Positions 1 to 10,000 of a DNA stretch of 64,000 nucleotides are shown here, piece by piece; the stretch's first letter is position 1; every line of letters starts with the position of its first letter. Source of the DNA: an uncultured Granulicella sp. (lineage in GTDB: Bacteria > Acidobacteriota > Terriglobia > Terriglobales > Acidobacteriaceae). Location of the stretch: positions 30,272 to 94,271 of the forward strand of contig CAIZFH010000229.1 of the NCBI GenBank assembly GCA_903932155.1, read 5' to 3'. A model generated the notes under the pieces. The model worked only from the letters and a program-made list of their open reading frames with translations, searched no databases and was not told the DNA's origin. The position numbers were made by a program, and so were the translations under genes.

Positions 1-438
1 ATCGCGGTTGTACACCGCCGCCAGGTGCTTCTCTGCAGTGGCCATTCCCACCGCCATGCCGAATCCCTGTCCCAGCGGCCCCGTCGTCACTTCTACGCCC
101 GGCGCCTCGTCCCGCTCCGGATGCCCCGGTGTCTCCGATCCCCACTGCCGAAACTCTTCCAGTTGCGCCAGCGGCAGGTCGTAGCCAGACAGATGCAGCG
201 TCCCATACAGCAGCATCGAAGCATGTCCATTCGACAGCACAAACCGGTCGCGATCAATCCACTTCGGGTCCGCCGGATCGTGCTTCATCAGCTTGTGAAA
301 CAGTAGATACGCAATCGGAGCGCAGCCCAGTGGCGCTCCCGGATGGCCGCTCTTGGCCTTCTCAATCCCGTCTACAGCCAGAAAACGCAATGTGTTGATA
401 GATAGCTGGTCCAGTTCATTCTGCTTGTCGCTCATCAT
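1..438 (-). CDS. tkt: Transketolase, N-terminal part (gene runs off the left edge)
   Basis: Transketolase transfers two-carbon ketol units between sugar phosphates in the cytoplasmic pentose phosphate pathway, using thiamine diphosphate. The visible 146 or so residues match the family N-terminus: [20 protein letters not shown], then [16 protein letters not shown], then [15 protein letters not shown]. The histidines of SGHPG and NGHAS and the GPLGQG loop are cofactor or phosphate contacts in known transketolases. Two ATG codons lie side by side at 436-438 and 433-435, and an AAGGG sequence sits upstream on the minus strand, so the start may be either. The gene is divergent from the superoxide dismutase gene. 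The C-terminal two thirds are outside the window. Confidence 0.95.
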   Translation of the reverse strand, partial: MMSDKQNELDQLSINTLRFLAVDGIEKAKSGHPGAPLGCAPIAYLLFHKLMKHDPADPKWIDRDRFVLSNGHASMLLYGTLHLSGYDLPLAQLEEFRQWGSETPGHPERDEAPGVEVTTGPLGQGFGMAVGMATAEKHLAAVYNRD

Positions 439-489
439 TAGCCCATGTCCCTTGTCTTAATTTCTTGTCACGCTTCCTATAGTGTACTA

Positions 490-575
490 GGGTGCCCCAT
501 CCATCGCGGCCTTATTGCGATGGGTGGGATTTCGGGTGCCCCATCCTTTCACAGTCTCATCGTCAAAGGGTGGGG
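490..575 (+). repeat. Two family-A GGGTGCCCCAT hairpin repeats in the tkt-sodA gap
   Basis: Two units lie end to end, 490-528 and 534-575. Each begins GGGTGCCCCAT and ends GTGGG. Between these constant flanks the stem differs: CCATCGC pairs with GCGATGG in the first, CCTTT with AAAGG in the second. The T of CCCCAT faces the G of GTGGG, giving a G-U wobble in every copy. No gene is seen in 439-674; the sodA ribosome binding site is at 662-667. Confidence 0.85.
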
Positions 576-674
576 TTCTTGTAAAAACTCCCCCGCACCG
601 CCGCCCGCTCATTTGCATCCAATAATGCGAGCGCAGTCCTAACATTCGCACCATCATCGACAGGAGAAACTACC

Positions 675-1289
675 GTGGCCTACGAACTCGCACCGCTTCC
701 CTACGACTACACCGCCCTCGAGCCCCACATCGACGAGGCAACCATGAAGCTGCATCACGACAAGCACCACCAGACCTACGTCACCAACCTCAATGGTGCC
801 ATCGACAAGCATCCCGAGCTCGCCTCCAAGTCCCCCGAAGAGCTAATCAAGCATCTCAGCGCCATCCCCGAAGACATCCGTAAGATCGTCCAGAACAGCG
901 GCGGAGGCCACGTCAACCACACCATGTTCTGGCAGATCATGAAGCCCGCCGGCGGAGGCGATCCCTCGGGTGCTATCGCTGCCCAGATCAAGGCCGACTT
1001 CGGCGACTTCGAGTCCTTCAAGAAGCTCTTCAACGAGACCACCGCCAAGCAGTTCGGTGCCGGCTGGGGTTGGCTCGTCTTCCAGGCAGGCAAGCTGAAG
1101 ATCGTCACCACCGCCAATCAGGACTCGCCCCTCTCCGAAGGCCTCTACCCCATCCTCGGCAACGACGTCTGGGAGCACGCCTACTACCTCAAATACAACA
1201 ACCGCCGGCCAGACTACCTCGCCGCATGGTGGAACACAGTCAACTGGGACGAGATCAACAAACGCTTCGCCACCGCCCAGGGCAAATAA
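675..1289 (+). CDS. sodA: Superoxide dismutase, Mn type
   Basis: Cytoplasmic enzyme of 204 residues, normal for the Fe/Mn family, which dismutates superoxide to oxygen and hydrogen peroxide. Metal ligands are visible: His27 in KLHHDKHH, His82 in VNHTMFW, and Asp164 and His168 in DVWEHAYY. Gly-rich GGGHVNH together with Gln149 in NQDSPL points to manganese rather than iron use, because iron enzymes usually carry the key glutamine in the N-terminal half. The start is a GTG at 675 preceded by AGGAGA at 662-667. It stands alone, divergent from tkt, and is followed by repeat DNA. Confidence 0.95.
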   Translation: MAYELAPLPYDYTALEPHIDEATMKLHHDKHHQTYVTNLNGAIDKHPELASKSPEELIKHLSAIPEDIRKIVQNSGGGHVNHTMFWQIMKPAGGGDPSGAIAAQIKADFGDFESFKKLFNETTAKQFGAGWGWLVFQAGKLKIVTTANQDSPLSEGLYPILGNDVWEHAYYLKYNNRRPDYLAAWWNTVNWDEINKRFATAQGK

Positions 1290-1322
1290 CTCACACCATA
1301 ACATCGTCAATCTGGCGCAGCC

Positions 1323-1870
1323 GGGTGCCCCATCCTTTCACAGTCTCATCGTGAAAGGGTGGGTTATCGGATTTTGGGTGCCCCATTCATGCGGCCTTAT
1401 CGCATGAGTGGGTTATCGTTTGCGGAAGCAAACGACCGTCTTCCATGATGATCCTGTCCGTTGCCATATACGGAAGGGCACGCGTCTACGCTTGCCGCAT
1501 CACACTCTCCCTATCTGTGTCTTCGCGTCCTTGAATAACCTCGGGTGTACCATTTCCCCGAGGACAAGCCCATGCTCCGGAGAATCGTCACCGTCGCCGG
1601 GTGCCCCATCCTTTCGCGTCTTTGCGAAAGGGTGGGTTATCGGATTTTGGGTGCCCCATTCATGCGGCCTCATCGCATGAGTGGGCATCGTATGCGGACG
1701 CAAACGACCGTCTTCCATGGTGATCCTGTCCGTTGCCACATACGGAAGAGAACGCGTTTACGCGTGCCGCATCTCACTCTCCCTATCTGTGTCTTTGCGT
1801 CCTTGAATAACACCGGGTGTACCATTTTCCCGAGGACAAGCCCATGCTCCGGAGAATCGTCGCCACCGCC
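1323..1870 (+). repeat. 276-base tandem duplication that includes the promoter and first codons of the next gene
   Basis: Bases 1323-1598 are repeated as 1599-1870 with scattered differences. Each copy contains two family-A hairpins (1323-1363 and 1376-1412; 1599-1636 and 1649-1685), a common CTCTCCCTATCTGTGTCTT segment, the GTGTACCATTT segment, a GAGGAC ribosome binding site and the codons for MLRRIV. Only the second copy continues into the TIGR03435 gene. In the first copy the reading frame runs from ATG 1571 into the repeat and ends in nonsense. The duplication therefore made a second, decapitated start region just upstream of the real one. Confidence 0.9.
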
Positions 1871-2713
1871 CTGCTGACCTGTGGTATCGCCCTCGGACAA
1901 TCAACACCTGTACCAACCCCAGCTCCCGCTCCCGTTAAACCCCTCGCCTTCGACGTCGTTTCCATCCGTCCTACCAAGCCCGGCACGCCGTGGATGTTCA
2001 GCGGGATGACCTCTCCTGACGGCTACAGCGTCGCTGGCCAATCACTCTTCTCCACCCTGATGATCGCGTACTTTCCCCAGGGCGTGGCGTACTGGTCCAG
2101 CGACCGGCTATCCGGCGCGCCCTCGTGGCTCAGCGATCTCTATGACATCAACGCCAAAGTATCCGAACTCGACCTCGCCGAATGGCAGAAGCAGGGCCTG
2201 TCCCTCGACAAGAAGCCGATGTTTCGGCAGATGTTGCAAGCCATGCTCGCCGACCGCTGCCATCTCGTCGCCCACATGGTTCCCGGTCCTCCCATCTCCG
2301 GCTGGTCCCTCGAACTCACCAAGCGCGGTCCGCGCCTTACCGAATCCAAACCCGATGAAACCATACCAGTTGGCGTGAAACTCGCTGACGGTGGCGTCTT
2401 GGTGCCCCAGGGTCGCAATGGAGAGATCCAGACCTTCTACAGCGCAACCATGGACGTCTTCGCGCAGTACCTCTCCATGCGCGCCGTCGGCCATCCCGTC
2501 ATCGACCACACCGGTCTCACCGCCCACTTCGACTTCGTCCTCAACTGGGTTCAGGACCCTGACTCAAAGTTCCCCGAGGGCGTAACCTCCACCGACGATC
2601 TAGACCCGCTCTCCCACTGGGACATCAACGGCCTCGGTCTCCGTGTCGTCCCAATCAAGCTCCCCGCCGACACCCTCGTCATCGACCACATCGAAAAACC
2701 CTCCGAAAACTAA
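1843..2713 (+). CDS. TIGR03435 family secreted protein
   Basis: Member of a family of unknown function that is multiplied in soil Acidobacteria. Family marks are present: FDVVSIRP shortly after the leader, HPVIDHTGLTAHFDFVLNW in the second half, and the ending LGLRVVPIKLPADTLVIDHIEKPSEN-like pattern (positions 270-289). A Sec signal peptide begins MLRRIVATALLTCGIALG, followed by a Pro/Ala-rich linker. ATG 1843 is chosen over the upstream ATG 1817 because GAGGAC lies just before it and the leader then has a normal length (289 residues in all). Its 5' region is duplicated upstream. Nothing in the sequence shows a catalytic function. Confidence 0.9.
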
Positions 2714-2863
2714 CCGCGCATTTTGCCCTGTCTTTGTTTTTGAGATAGACCAAGGCTTTAGCATTACACCCCTCCATCGAATCGGGCTTTTAACCCCTGG
2801 GAGCACTTGCCGTTGCCTGTTCCTCACTACACACTATCCACTACGCACTATCCACTGCTTTTT

Positions 2864-3156
2864 CTTGTCAAGACCCTCGACACCTCAAAATCCCCGCAAC
2901 CTCCTCCATCTAAACCACATAAAACTTCAAAATACTTGGCATAGTAGTTATGCTCCAACCCGTATCATTAAAGTAGGGGGAACTATGTCTCAAGTCCGAT
3001 CTGGGTGCACGCGTGTGCCGTCGCATTGGAGCGTATATTTGCGACGAAAAGACGAAGAATCGAATACCCTCGGCATACAGTCCGGTATACCACCGGTACA
3101 TATACTTTTCTCTTTGTTTTGCTTATCTTGCAAAAAACAGGGGGAGGGGGGGGTAC
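2864..3156 (+). repeat. Family-B leader repeat, copy 1, upstream of serA
   Basis: Conserved blocks in order: CTTGTCAAGACCC (2864-2876), AAATACTTGGCATAGTAGTT (from 2930), an AT-rich ATCATTAAA, a tandem pair of GTATACC-like sites ending GGTATACCACCGGTACATA (from 3084), ACTTTTCTCTTTG and a run GGGGGAGGGGGGGG at 3140-3153. The same blocks occur near 11.3 kb and 52.8 kb. The copy ends about 100 bases before the serA start and points towards it. Apart from this repeat, 2714-3257 holds no supported gene. Confidence 0.85.
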
Positions 3157-3257
3157 TCTACGGCGCTGCTACCAACAGATCGCCCCGCTCCTCAATCTCC
3201 TCGTACAGTTCATACGCATCTCACTTTGCATCTGCATTCGGCAGTTACACTAAAACT

Positions 3258-4874
3258 ATGAAGATCGTACTCGCAGAGAAAGTTTCCCCAGCAACCCTCG
3301 CCGTCCTCAAGGAAGAACCGGGCTGGAACGTCGTAACTGCCGATCAGATCGCGAAACTCGGGCCCGGAGGACTTGAATCCGAACTCGCAGACGCCGACGC
3401 GCTCGTCGTCCGTTCTGCTGTGCAGGTCGACGCCAAGCTGCTCGAGTCCGCGCCCAAGCTCCGTGCTATCGGCCGCGCTGGTGTCGGCGTAGATAACATC
3501 GACATCGATGCCGCCACGCACTCCGGCATCGTCGTCATGAACACGCCCGGTGCCAACGCAGTCGCCGTCGCCGAACTTGCCATCGGCCTTATGATCTCCA
3601 TGGCGCGTAGTATCCCACGCGCCAATACCACCATGCACGCCGCCAAATGGGAGAAGAAATCCCTGCAAGGTTCCGAGCTGCGCGGCAAAAAGCTCGGCAT
3701 CGTCGGCCTTGGACGCATCGGACTCGAAGTTGCGCGCCGCGCTCGCAGCTTCGGTATGGAACTCATCGGATACGACCCATTCATCGCGTCTGTCATCGCG
3801 CGTGAGAACCAGGTCGCGCTCGTGCCGCTCGACGAAATATTCAAGCAGTCCGACTACCTCACCCTGCACGTCGGCCTCACCACGCAGACCGAGGGCATGA
3901 TTAACGCAGCTTCCCTTCAGCTGATGAAACCCGGCGTCCGCATCGTCAACTGTGCGCGCGGCGAACTCATCGTAGACGAAGCCCTCGCCGATGCCATCCG
4001 TTCTGGCCACGTCGCCGGAGCGGCGCTTGACGTCTTCCGCAAGGAGCCGCTCAAGGATTCGGCCTACTTCGGCCTCGATAACGTCCTCCTCTCGCCCCAT
4101 GTCGCAGGCTCCACGGACGAGGCGCAGGAGGCCATCGGAATCCAGCTCGCCAAGCAGGTGCGCGATTACCTCAAGCTCGGCGTGGTGCAGAACGCCGTCA
4201 ACCTGCCCTCCCTCTCCCACGAGGAGTATGTCGAGATCGCACCCTATATCGACATGGCAGAGCGCCTCGGACTCTTCCTCTCCCACGCCACGCAGGGCAA
4301 TCTGGAGAGCATTCAGATCACCTACGCAGGGCGCCTCGCCCACGGCAAGACTGATCTCATCCGCAACGCAGCCCTATGCGGCGTCCTCGCAAACACAGAG
4401 GCCAACCGCATCAACGCCGCCGCCCTCGCCGAGGAGCGTGGCATTCGCATCCAGGAGGAGAAGAAGGAGGCAACCAACGGTGGCGCGGGAAGCACTCTGA
4501 AACTCGTCCTGCACTCCTCCGGCGGCGAAGCCAGTGCATCCGCCACCGTGCTCCACGGCAACTCGCCCCGCCTGCTTACCTACGACGACATCGACATCGA
4601 GTCCGCGCTGCAGGGAACCATGCTGGTCTTCCGCAACCACGACGTCCCCGGTGTCATCGGACGTATCGGGACCATCCTGGGCGAGCACTCCGTCAATATC
4701 GCCAACTTCGCCCTCGGCCGCTCCGTGCGCTCCCAACGTATCCCCCAGGGTCAGGCCCTCGCCCTGGTCCAGATCGACTTGAAAAAACCTGGAGACGCCA
4801 ACACAGCCATCGAAGCGCTGCGCAAAGTCGAGGCCATCGTTAGTGTGCGCCTGGTCGATCTTGGGAAACTGTAA
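3258..4874 (+). CDS. serA: D-3-phosphoglycerate dehydrogenase, long ACT-domain form
   Basis: First enzyme of serine synthesis: oxidises 3-phosphoglycerate to 3-phosphohydroxypyruvate with NAD. The 538-residue protein has the substrate-binding half, a Rossmann motif GLGRIG at 150-155, catalytic Arg234 (NCARGE), Glu263 (RKEP) and His281 (SPHVAGST), an intervening domain after residue 330 and a C-terminal ACT domain (VFRNHDVPGVIGRIGTILG) that usually binds serine for feedback control. ATG 3258 aligns with the family N-terminus MKIVLAEK. A much longer upstream open frame runs through repeat DNA and is not credible. No clear Shine-Dalgarno sequence precedes the start. A family-B leader lies upstream. 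Confidence 0.95.
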   Translation: MKIVLAEKVSPATLAVLKEEPGWNVVTADQIAKLGPGGLESELADADALVVRSAVQVDAKLLESAPKLRAIGRAGVGVDNIDIDAATHSGIVVMNTPGANAVAVAELAIGLMISMARSIPRANTTMHAAKWEKKSLQGSELRGKKLGIVGLGRIGLEVARRARSFGMELIGYDPFIASVIARENQVALVPLDEIFKQSDYLTLHVGLTTQTEGMINAASLQLMKPGVRIVNCARGELIVDEALADAIRSGHVAGAALDVFRKEPLKDSAYFGLDNVLLSPHVAGSTDEAQEAIGIQLAKQVRDYLKLGVVQNAVNLPSLSHEEYVEIAPYIDMAERLGLFLSHATQGNLESIQITYAGRLAHGKTDLIRNAALCGVLANTEANRINAAALAEERGIRIQEEKKEATNGGAGSTLKLVLHSSGGEASASATVLHGNSPRLLTYDDIDIESALQGTMLVFRNHDVPGVIGRIGTILGEHSVNIANFALGRSVRSQRIPQGQALALVQIDLKKPGDANTAIEALRKVEAIVSVRLVDLGKL

Positions 4875-4922
4875 TGGCTCGCTCAGAACCAGGTGTTTCT
4901 CATGCGCTCGTTTTGCATCGTC

Positions 4923-4941
4923 ATTCTGGCGCAGCCAGAAT
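4923..4941. terminator. Perfect hairpin after serA (terminator or repeat)
   Basis: ATTCTGGC and GCCAGAAT form an 8-base-pair stem with loop GCA, 49 bases after the serA stop. No T-run follows, so it may be a Rho-independent-like barrier, an mRNA end stabiliser or simply a dispersed repeat. The flanking ATCGTC-ATCTGGCGCAGCC wording recurs at about 1303-1322. Confidence 0.5.
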
Positions 4942-5079
4942 CTCAGTATTGAGTCATTGTTCGCTTCTTGCAATAGAATAAGTATCTACAAATATTACAA
5001 GTATTCCGATATGTATCAGTTACGGTTTCAATAGCCAAAATCGGTTGATTTAAGCCGAATCGTTGCAAAGGAATTAGCG

Positions 5080-5451
5080 ATGCCGCTCTACGAATACGAA
5101 TGTAAACAGTGCAAGAAGCATACTGAAAAGATCCAGAAGTTCTCCGACAAGGAGATCACCGTGTGCCCACATTGCGGAGGCTTGCTGGAACGCGTCGTCT
5201 CCGCGGCCGCCATCTCCTTCAAGGGAGGAGGATGGTTCAAGGACGGTTACAGCCACGCAAAGCCAAAATCATCCGGCGAGAACGAGAGCAAATCCAAGAG
5301 CGACACTGCAACCAAGAGCGACTCCGGAAATTCGTCCGCTTCGTCCACCGAATCCTCCGCTTCGTCCAGCAGCGATGCGAAGCCCGCAGCAGCGCCGAGC
5401 GCGCCCGCAGCAGCAGCCGCGCCCGCGGCAGCCAGCTCAGACAAAAAATAG
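5080..5451 (+). CDS. FmdB family zinc-ribbon protein
   Basis: Small protein of 123 residues. The first 40 residues form a zinc ribbon with two CxxC knuckles (CKQC and CPHC) separated by about 16 residues, starting MPLYEYECKQC as is typical of FmdB-type putative regulators. A GGGWFKDGY segment follows. The rest is a low-complexity Ser/Ala/Lys/Pro tail that is likely disordered. AAAGGA precedes the ATG by about 7 bases. The gene converges on gatB with a three-base gap. Its biological role is unknown; some homologues have been proposed as regulators of amidase or formamidase genes. Confidence 0.85.
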   Translation: MPLYEYECKQCKKHTEKIQKFSDKEITVCPHCGGLLERVVSAAAISFKGGGWFKDGYSHAKPKSSGENESKSKSDTATKSDSGNSSASSTESSASSSSDAKPAAAPSAPAAAAAPAAASSDKK

Positions 5452-5454
5452 CTG

Positions 5455-6954
5455 TTATTCAGCGCTGCCCAAAGCATCCAGCTTGCGTGTCACCAACTCG
5501 TTCAGCAACACCGGATTCGCCTGTCCCTTCGACAGCCGCATCACGTTGCCGACGAAAAATGCAGCTACGGTTTTCTTGCCGCCGCGATATTGTGCGACCT
5601 GCTTCGGGTTCGCCGCGATAACCTCGTCGATCATCGCCTCAATCGCTCCCGCATCCGATATCTGCTGCGGCTTATCGCGCTCGTATACCTCGCCAAAGTC
5701 CTTGCCCTCGGCAAAGCATGTGTCCAGCAGTTGCTTCAGCATCTTGCTCGATAGTTCGTCCGACTCAGCTAAATCCGCGGCCTTTACAATCCCAGCCAAC
5801 GAGACCGGCGATTGATCCAGCTCAAGATTGGCGGCCTTCAATCGTCCCGTCAGTTCACTCGTAATCAGCGACACCACGCGCTTCGGACTCTTGGCAGCTT
5901 TCGCCGCCTCCTCGAAGCGGTCGGCAAACGCGCGTGTCGCGGTCAACGTCATCGCGTCCTGTTGGTTGATCTCGTACTGCGCGATCATGCGCAAGCGCCG
6001 CGCTTCGGGAAGTTCCGGCAATGCGGTCAGAATCTCGCGTTGCCAAGCCTCGCCAACCACAAGAGGCGGAAGATCAGGTTCAGGGAAGTAGCGGTAATCG
6101 TGCGCTTGCTCCTTCGAGCGCATCGAGTAGGTTCTTCCCTCGCTGTTGTTCCACAGTCGCGACTCCTGCACCACGCGACCACCGCTTTCAAGCACCTCGA
6201 TCTGTCGCTCGATCTCGTACTCCAGAGCCGCGCGAATGTAGCGGAAGCTGTTGACGTTCTTCACCTCGGCTTTTGTGCCAAACTTCGTCGCGCCCTTCAA
6301 CATCACGCTTACGTTGGCATCGCAGCGCAGTGAACCTTCTTCCATGTTGCAGTCGCTGACGCCTGTATAAAGCAGAATCTCCTTCAGTCGCGTCAGGTAT
6401 TCAAACGCCTCGTCCGGCGTGCGAATGTCCGGCTCACTCACAATCTCGGCCAGCGGAGTGCCGCAGCGGTTCAGGTCGATGTAGGTCTTCGATACCGAGT
6501 CGGCAAAGCCGTCGTGTACGCTCTTTCCAGCATCTTCCTCCAGATGCAGCCGCGTGATTCCTATGCGCTTTGTGGCCCCCGTTGCATCGGGAACGTCGAT
6601 CCAACCGTTCTCCGCGATCGGCCGATCGAACTGCGAGATCTGGTAACCCTTTGGCGAATCGGGATAAAAATAGTTCTTGCGCGAAAAGATGCTAGTCTCG
6701 CGAATCTCGCAGTGGATCGCCTTGGACGCAAGAACGGCCAGCTCCACAGCGCGGCGGTTCAGCACCGGCAGCGCTCCAGGCAAGCCAAGGCAAGTAGGAC
6801 ATACATGCGTGTTCGGCTCACCGCCATAGCGGTTTACGCAGCCGCAAAATGCCTTCGTCTCAGTCAAAAGTTGGACGTGGACCTCCAACCCGATCACGGG
6901 CTGGTACTTGGCTAGAACTTCAGGAGAAAGTGCGGTTGTCGTGGACATATTCAT
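5455..6954 (-). CDS. gatB: Asp-tRNA(Asn)/Glu-tRNA(Gln) amidotransferase subunit B
   Basis: GatB is the kinase and transferase core of GatCAB, which converts misacylated Glu-tRNA(Gln) or Asp-tRNA(Asn) into the correct amide form in the cytoplasm. The 499-residue length is normal. Recognised motifs are PVIGLEVHVQL near the N-terminus, the CGC and CPTC zinc-type cysteines, LGLPGALPVLN, and SRKNYFYPDSPKGYQISQ. The C-terminal YqeY-like tail occupies roughly the last 150 residues. ATG 6954 is taken as start; ATG two codons further is an equal alternative. gatC and gatA are not in the window. The gene is divergent from mfd. Confidence 0.95.
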   Translation of the reverse strand: MNMSTTTALSPEVLAKYQPVIGLEVHVQLLTETKAFCGCVNRYGGEPNTHVCPTCLGLPGALPVLNRRAVELAVLASKAIHCEIRETSIFSRKNYFYPDSPKGYQISQFDRPIAENGWIDVPDATGATKRIGITRLHLEEDAGKSVHDGFADSVSKTYIDLNRCGTPLAEIVSEPDIRTPDEAFEYLTRLKEILLYTGVSDCNMEEGSLRCDANVSVMLKGATKFGTKAEVKNVNSFRYIRAALEYEIERQIEVLESGGRVVQESRLWNNSEGRTYSMRSKEQAHDYRYFPEPDLPPLVVGEAWQREILTALPELPEARRLRMIAQYEINQQDAMTLTATRAFADRFEEAAKAAKSPKRVVSLITSELTGRLKAANLELDQSPVSLAGIVKAADLAESDELSSKMLKQLLDTCFAEGKDFGEVYERDKPQQISDAGAIEAMIDEVIAANPKQVAQYRGGKKTVAAFFVGNVMRLSKGQANPVLLNELVTRKLDALGSAE

Positions 6955-7070
6955 CTCGATTCTAGCAACACGACTCGATGGGCTGTCCTACGAATCGTTT
7001 CTGGTCAATTTCATGCTCTCAATCTTCCATCCTCTGCGACCCTGTTCCAGCAGGTAGACTTAACCCAGCA

Positions 7071-10000
7071 ATGATTCTGCCATTCGTCCGTGAAGTACTT
7101 GCGGACCTTGAAAACTGTGTCCCCTTCGATCGTGTCCGTCGCCACCTGAGCGTCGGCAGCGGGCGAAGACGCGTCTCCGGACTCACCTTCACCGCGCGCG
7201 CACTGTATCTACCGCTGTTTGTGCGCGCCGCGCATTCACCTTGCCTGATCCTGGTCTCCGACAACAAGGCCGCGGAGGCGCTGCACGCTGCGATCCTCGC
7301 TTCCTGCGAGTTGACTGGAGCGCTCGCCGCCGACTCCGTTCTGCGACTGCCCTCGCACGATGTGCTGCCGTTCGAAAATCTTTCCCCGCATCCTGAAATC
7401 CTGGAAACACGCGCCGCTACGCTGTGGAAGATCGCTACCGGAACTGCGCAGCTTATCATCGCACCCGTGGAAGCAGTCTGCATGAGGCTTTTCCCCCGCG
7501 ACCACTATGCAGCCCTTGCGCTGCGCCTGAAGTGCGGCGAAGAGTACCTGCCAGAGATGCTGGTCGAGCACCTGCTCTCGGTCGGTTACACACGCGTCGA
7601 CGTGGTCGACATGCCCGGTCAGGTCACGCTGCGCGGCGGCATTCTGGACGTCTACTCGCCGGAGATGGATCGTCCCGCCCGCCTCAACTTCTTCGGCGAT
7701 GAGATCGAGTCCATTCGCCGCTTCGATCCCGAAACGCAGCGCTCTGCCTCGACGCTTGATGAGGCGCTGCTGCTGCCGCTCACCGAAACTCCGGTGACGA
7801 CAAAGATCCTGGCGGCGATCAATGCGCGCCTAACGCGCAGTAGCCTCGCCGGTGCGCAGCTCGAAGGCGGTGAAGAGCCAGTCGAGCTGCAGACGCACGT
7901 CGCCAATCACAGCGACGAAGCCACCGTCTTTCCCGGTTGGGAGTTCTTTGCTCCGGTCGCGCGAGCCGCCGCACATGCTAATCTCACCCTGCTCGAACTG
8001 CTCGGTTCCGCCACGCGAGTCTTCGTGGAAGAGCCCGCGATGGTGAAGAACCAGAGTGAACGGTGGTGGAGCAAAGTCGAGCAGCGCCACGAGCGCTCCG
8101 GCATTGGCTCCCTCATCCGCCCCGAAGACATCTACATCTCTCCGTGGGAACTCGACGACCGACTGAGCCGATACGCCGGTTGCGAACTCGACCAGCTTGG
8201 CTCCGTGGACGTTCTGGATGCTGACCGCAACGATCTCTCTGAAATCGACTTCAGCACCCGTCCCACGCAACGCTTCCACGGCAATATCCCCGCGCTCATC
8301 GAAACGATTCATACGCTGATGGAGCAGAAGGCTCGCGTGCTGATCGCAGCTCCAAATCAGGGCGAGGTGGAGCGAATGGCTGGCCTGCTGCAGGAGTATC
8401 AGGTGCCATTCCGGCTTGGTTCGCGCACGCAAATGCCGGGAAGCTCTACTGTTTACAGCGAATCGAGCTACCTCGCCGGAGACTTTCGCACACCGGTCAT
8501 CGTTCGCACCGCCATCTCCAACGGCGTGCAGGTGCTTGACCTGCGCGATGCGGATGGCCGCGCCACAGCTCGTCAGATTGTTTTCTTCGGTGCAAACGAT
8601 CTGGTCGACGACGCCGATGTGCAGGCACGCGCTGTCCCGCGCTCGAAGTCCAAAACATCCGCCTTCGTCTCTGACTTCCGCGACCTCGCAGTCGGCGACT
8701 ATGTCGTCCACGTGGAACACGGCATCGCGCAATACTGCGGCCTGCGTGTCATCGAAGAGAACGGCCAGCCGCCGCTGGAGCTGATGATTCTGGAGTTTGC
8801 CGACGAGGCTAAGCTCTATGTCCCGCTCACACGTCTCGACCTGATTCAGAAATATCGCAGCAGCGAGACCGGGCCTCCGCCGGAGCGCAACAAGCTGGGC
8901 ACGCAGGCGTGGCAGAAGACCAAGGCCCGCGTCAAGAAGGCCATGGCCGACATGAGCGCCGAGCTGCTCAAGCTCTACGCCCAGCGCAAGGCCGCCGTCG
9001 GTACTGCGTTCTCGCCAGACAGCAATATGCAGCGCGAGTTCGAGGACGCCTTCGACTTCAACGAAACGGACGACCAGATTCAAGCCATCGCCGACATCAA
9101 GCGCGACATGGAATCGACACAGCCCATGGACCGCCTGCTCTGCGGAGACGTCGGTTACGGCAAGACTGAGGTCGCCATGCGCGCGGCATTCAAGGCTGTA
9201 CAGGATGGCAAACAGGTCGCCGTGCTAACGCCGACCACGGTGCTCAGCTTCCAGCATTACGAGAGCTTCAAGCGTCGCTTCGGGAACTTCCCCGTCAACA
9301 TCGAGATGCTCTCGCGATTCCGCAGCGCCAAGGAGAGGACTGTGATCCTCGATCGAGCTGCTAACGGCAAGATCGACATCCTGATTGGGACCCACGCCAT
9401 ACTGGCGCAGAAGCTCAAGTTCCAGGACCTCGGCCTGCTGGTGGTCGACGAGGAGCAGCGCTTCGGCGTGCGACACAAGGAGCGCCTGAAGCAGATGCGC
9501 GCTCAGATCGATGTGCTTGCCATGTCTGCCACGCCCATTCCGCGCACGCTGCACATGTCGCTGGTGGGCCTGCGAGACATGTCCATCATCGAGACACCGC
9601 CGAAGGACCGCATGGCCATCCAGACCATCGTCGCCAAGTTCGACGAGAAGCTGGTGCGCACCGCGATCGAGATGGAGTTGGAGCGCGGCGGCCAGACCTT
9701 CTTTGTCCACAACCGCGTGGAAACGATCTACGAACTGGCAGCCAAGATTCGCGAGCTTGTCCCTCAGGCGCGCATCGCCATCGGCCACGGCCAGCTCCCC
9801 GAAGCCGAACTGGAGCGCGTGATGCTGGCTTTCATGAACCACGAGTACGACGTTCTGGTCGCAACCTCCATCATCGAGAACGGGCTCGACATTCCACTGG
9901 CTAACACCATCCTGATCAACCGCGCGGATCGTCACGGACTGGCTGAGCTGTACCAACTGCGCGGTCGCGTGGGACGCAGCAATCGCCGCGCTTACGCCTA

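Noticed and set aside
1545-1877. A second, short gene upstream of the TIGR03435 gene
   Set aside because: It is the duplicated start region running into repeat DNA, not an independent coding sequence.
2930-2965. A sigma-54 promoter in the TTGGCATAGTAGTTATGC block of the family-B leader
   Set aside because: The GG and the next GC are 12 bases apart in two copies rather than 10, and the third copy has no GC there, so the invariant -12 element is missing.
2910-3101. A small antisense protein containing YMYRWYT in the family-B leader
   Set aside because: The peptide agrees in two copies only over the core repeat and then diverges in frame; the third copy differs. Conservation is at DNA level.
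2643-3257. An N-terminal extension of SerA of about 200 residues
   Set aside because: It crosses the end of the TIGR03435 gene and the family-B leader. SerA homologues start at MKIVLAEK.
3210-4343. A 377-residue minus-strand frame over serA
   Set aside because: Complete overlap with a well supported gene, with no domain pattern of its own.
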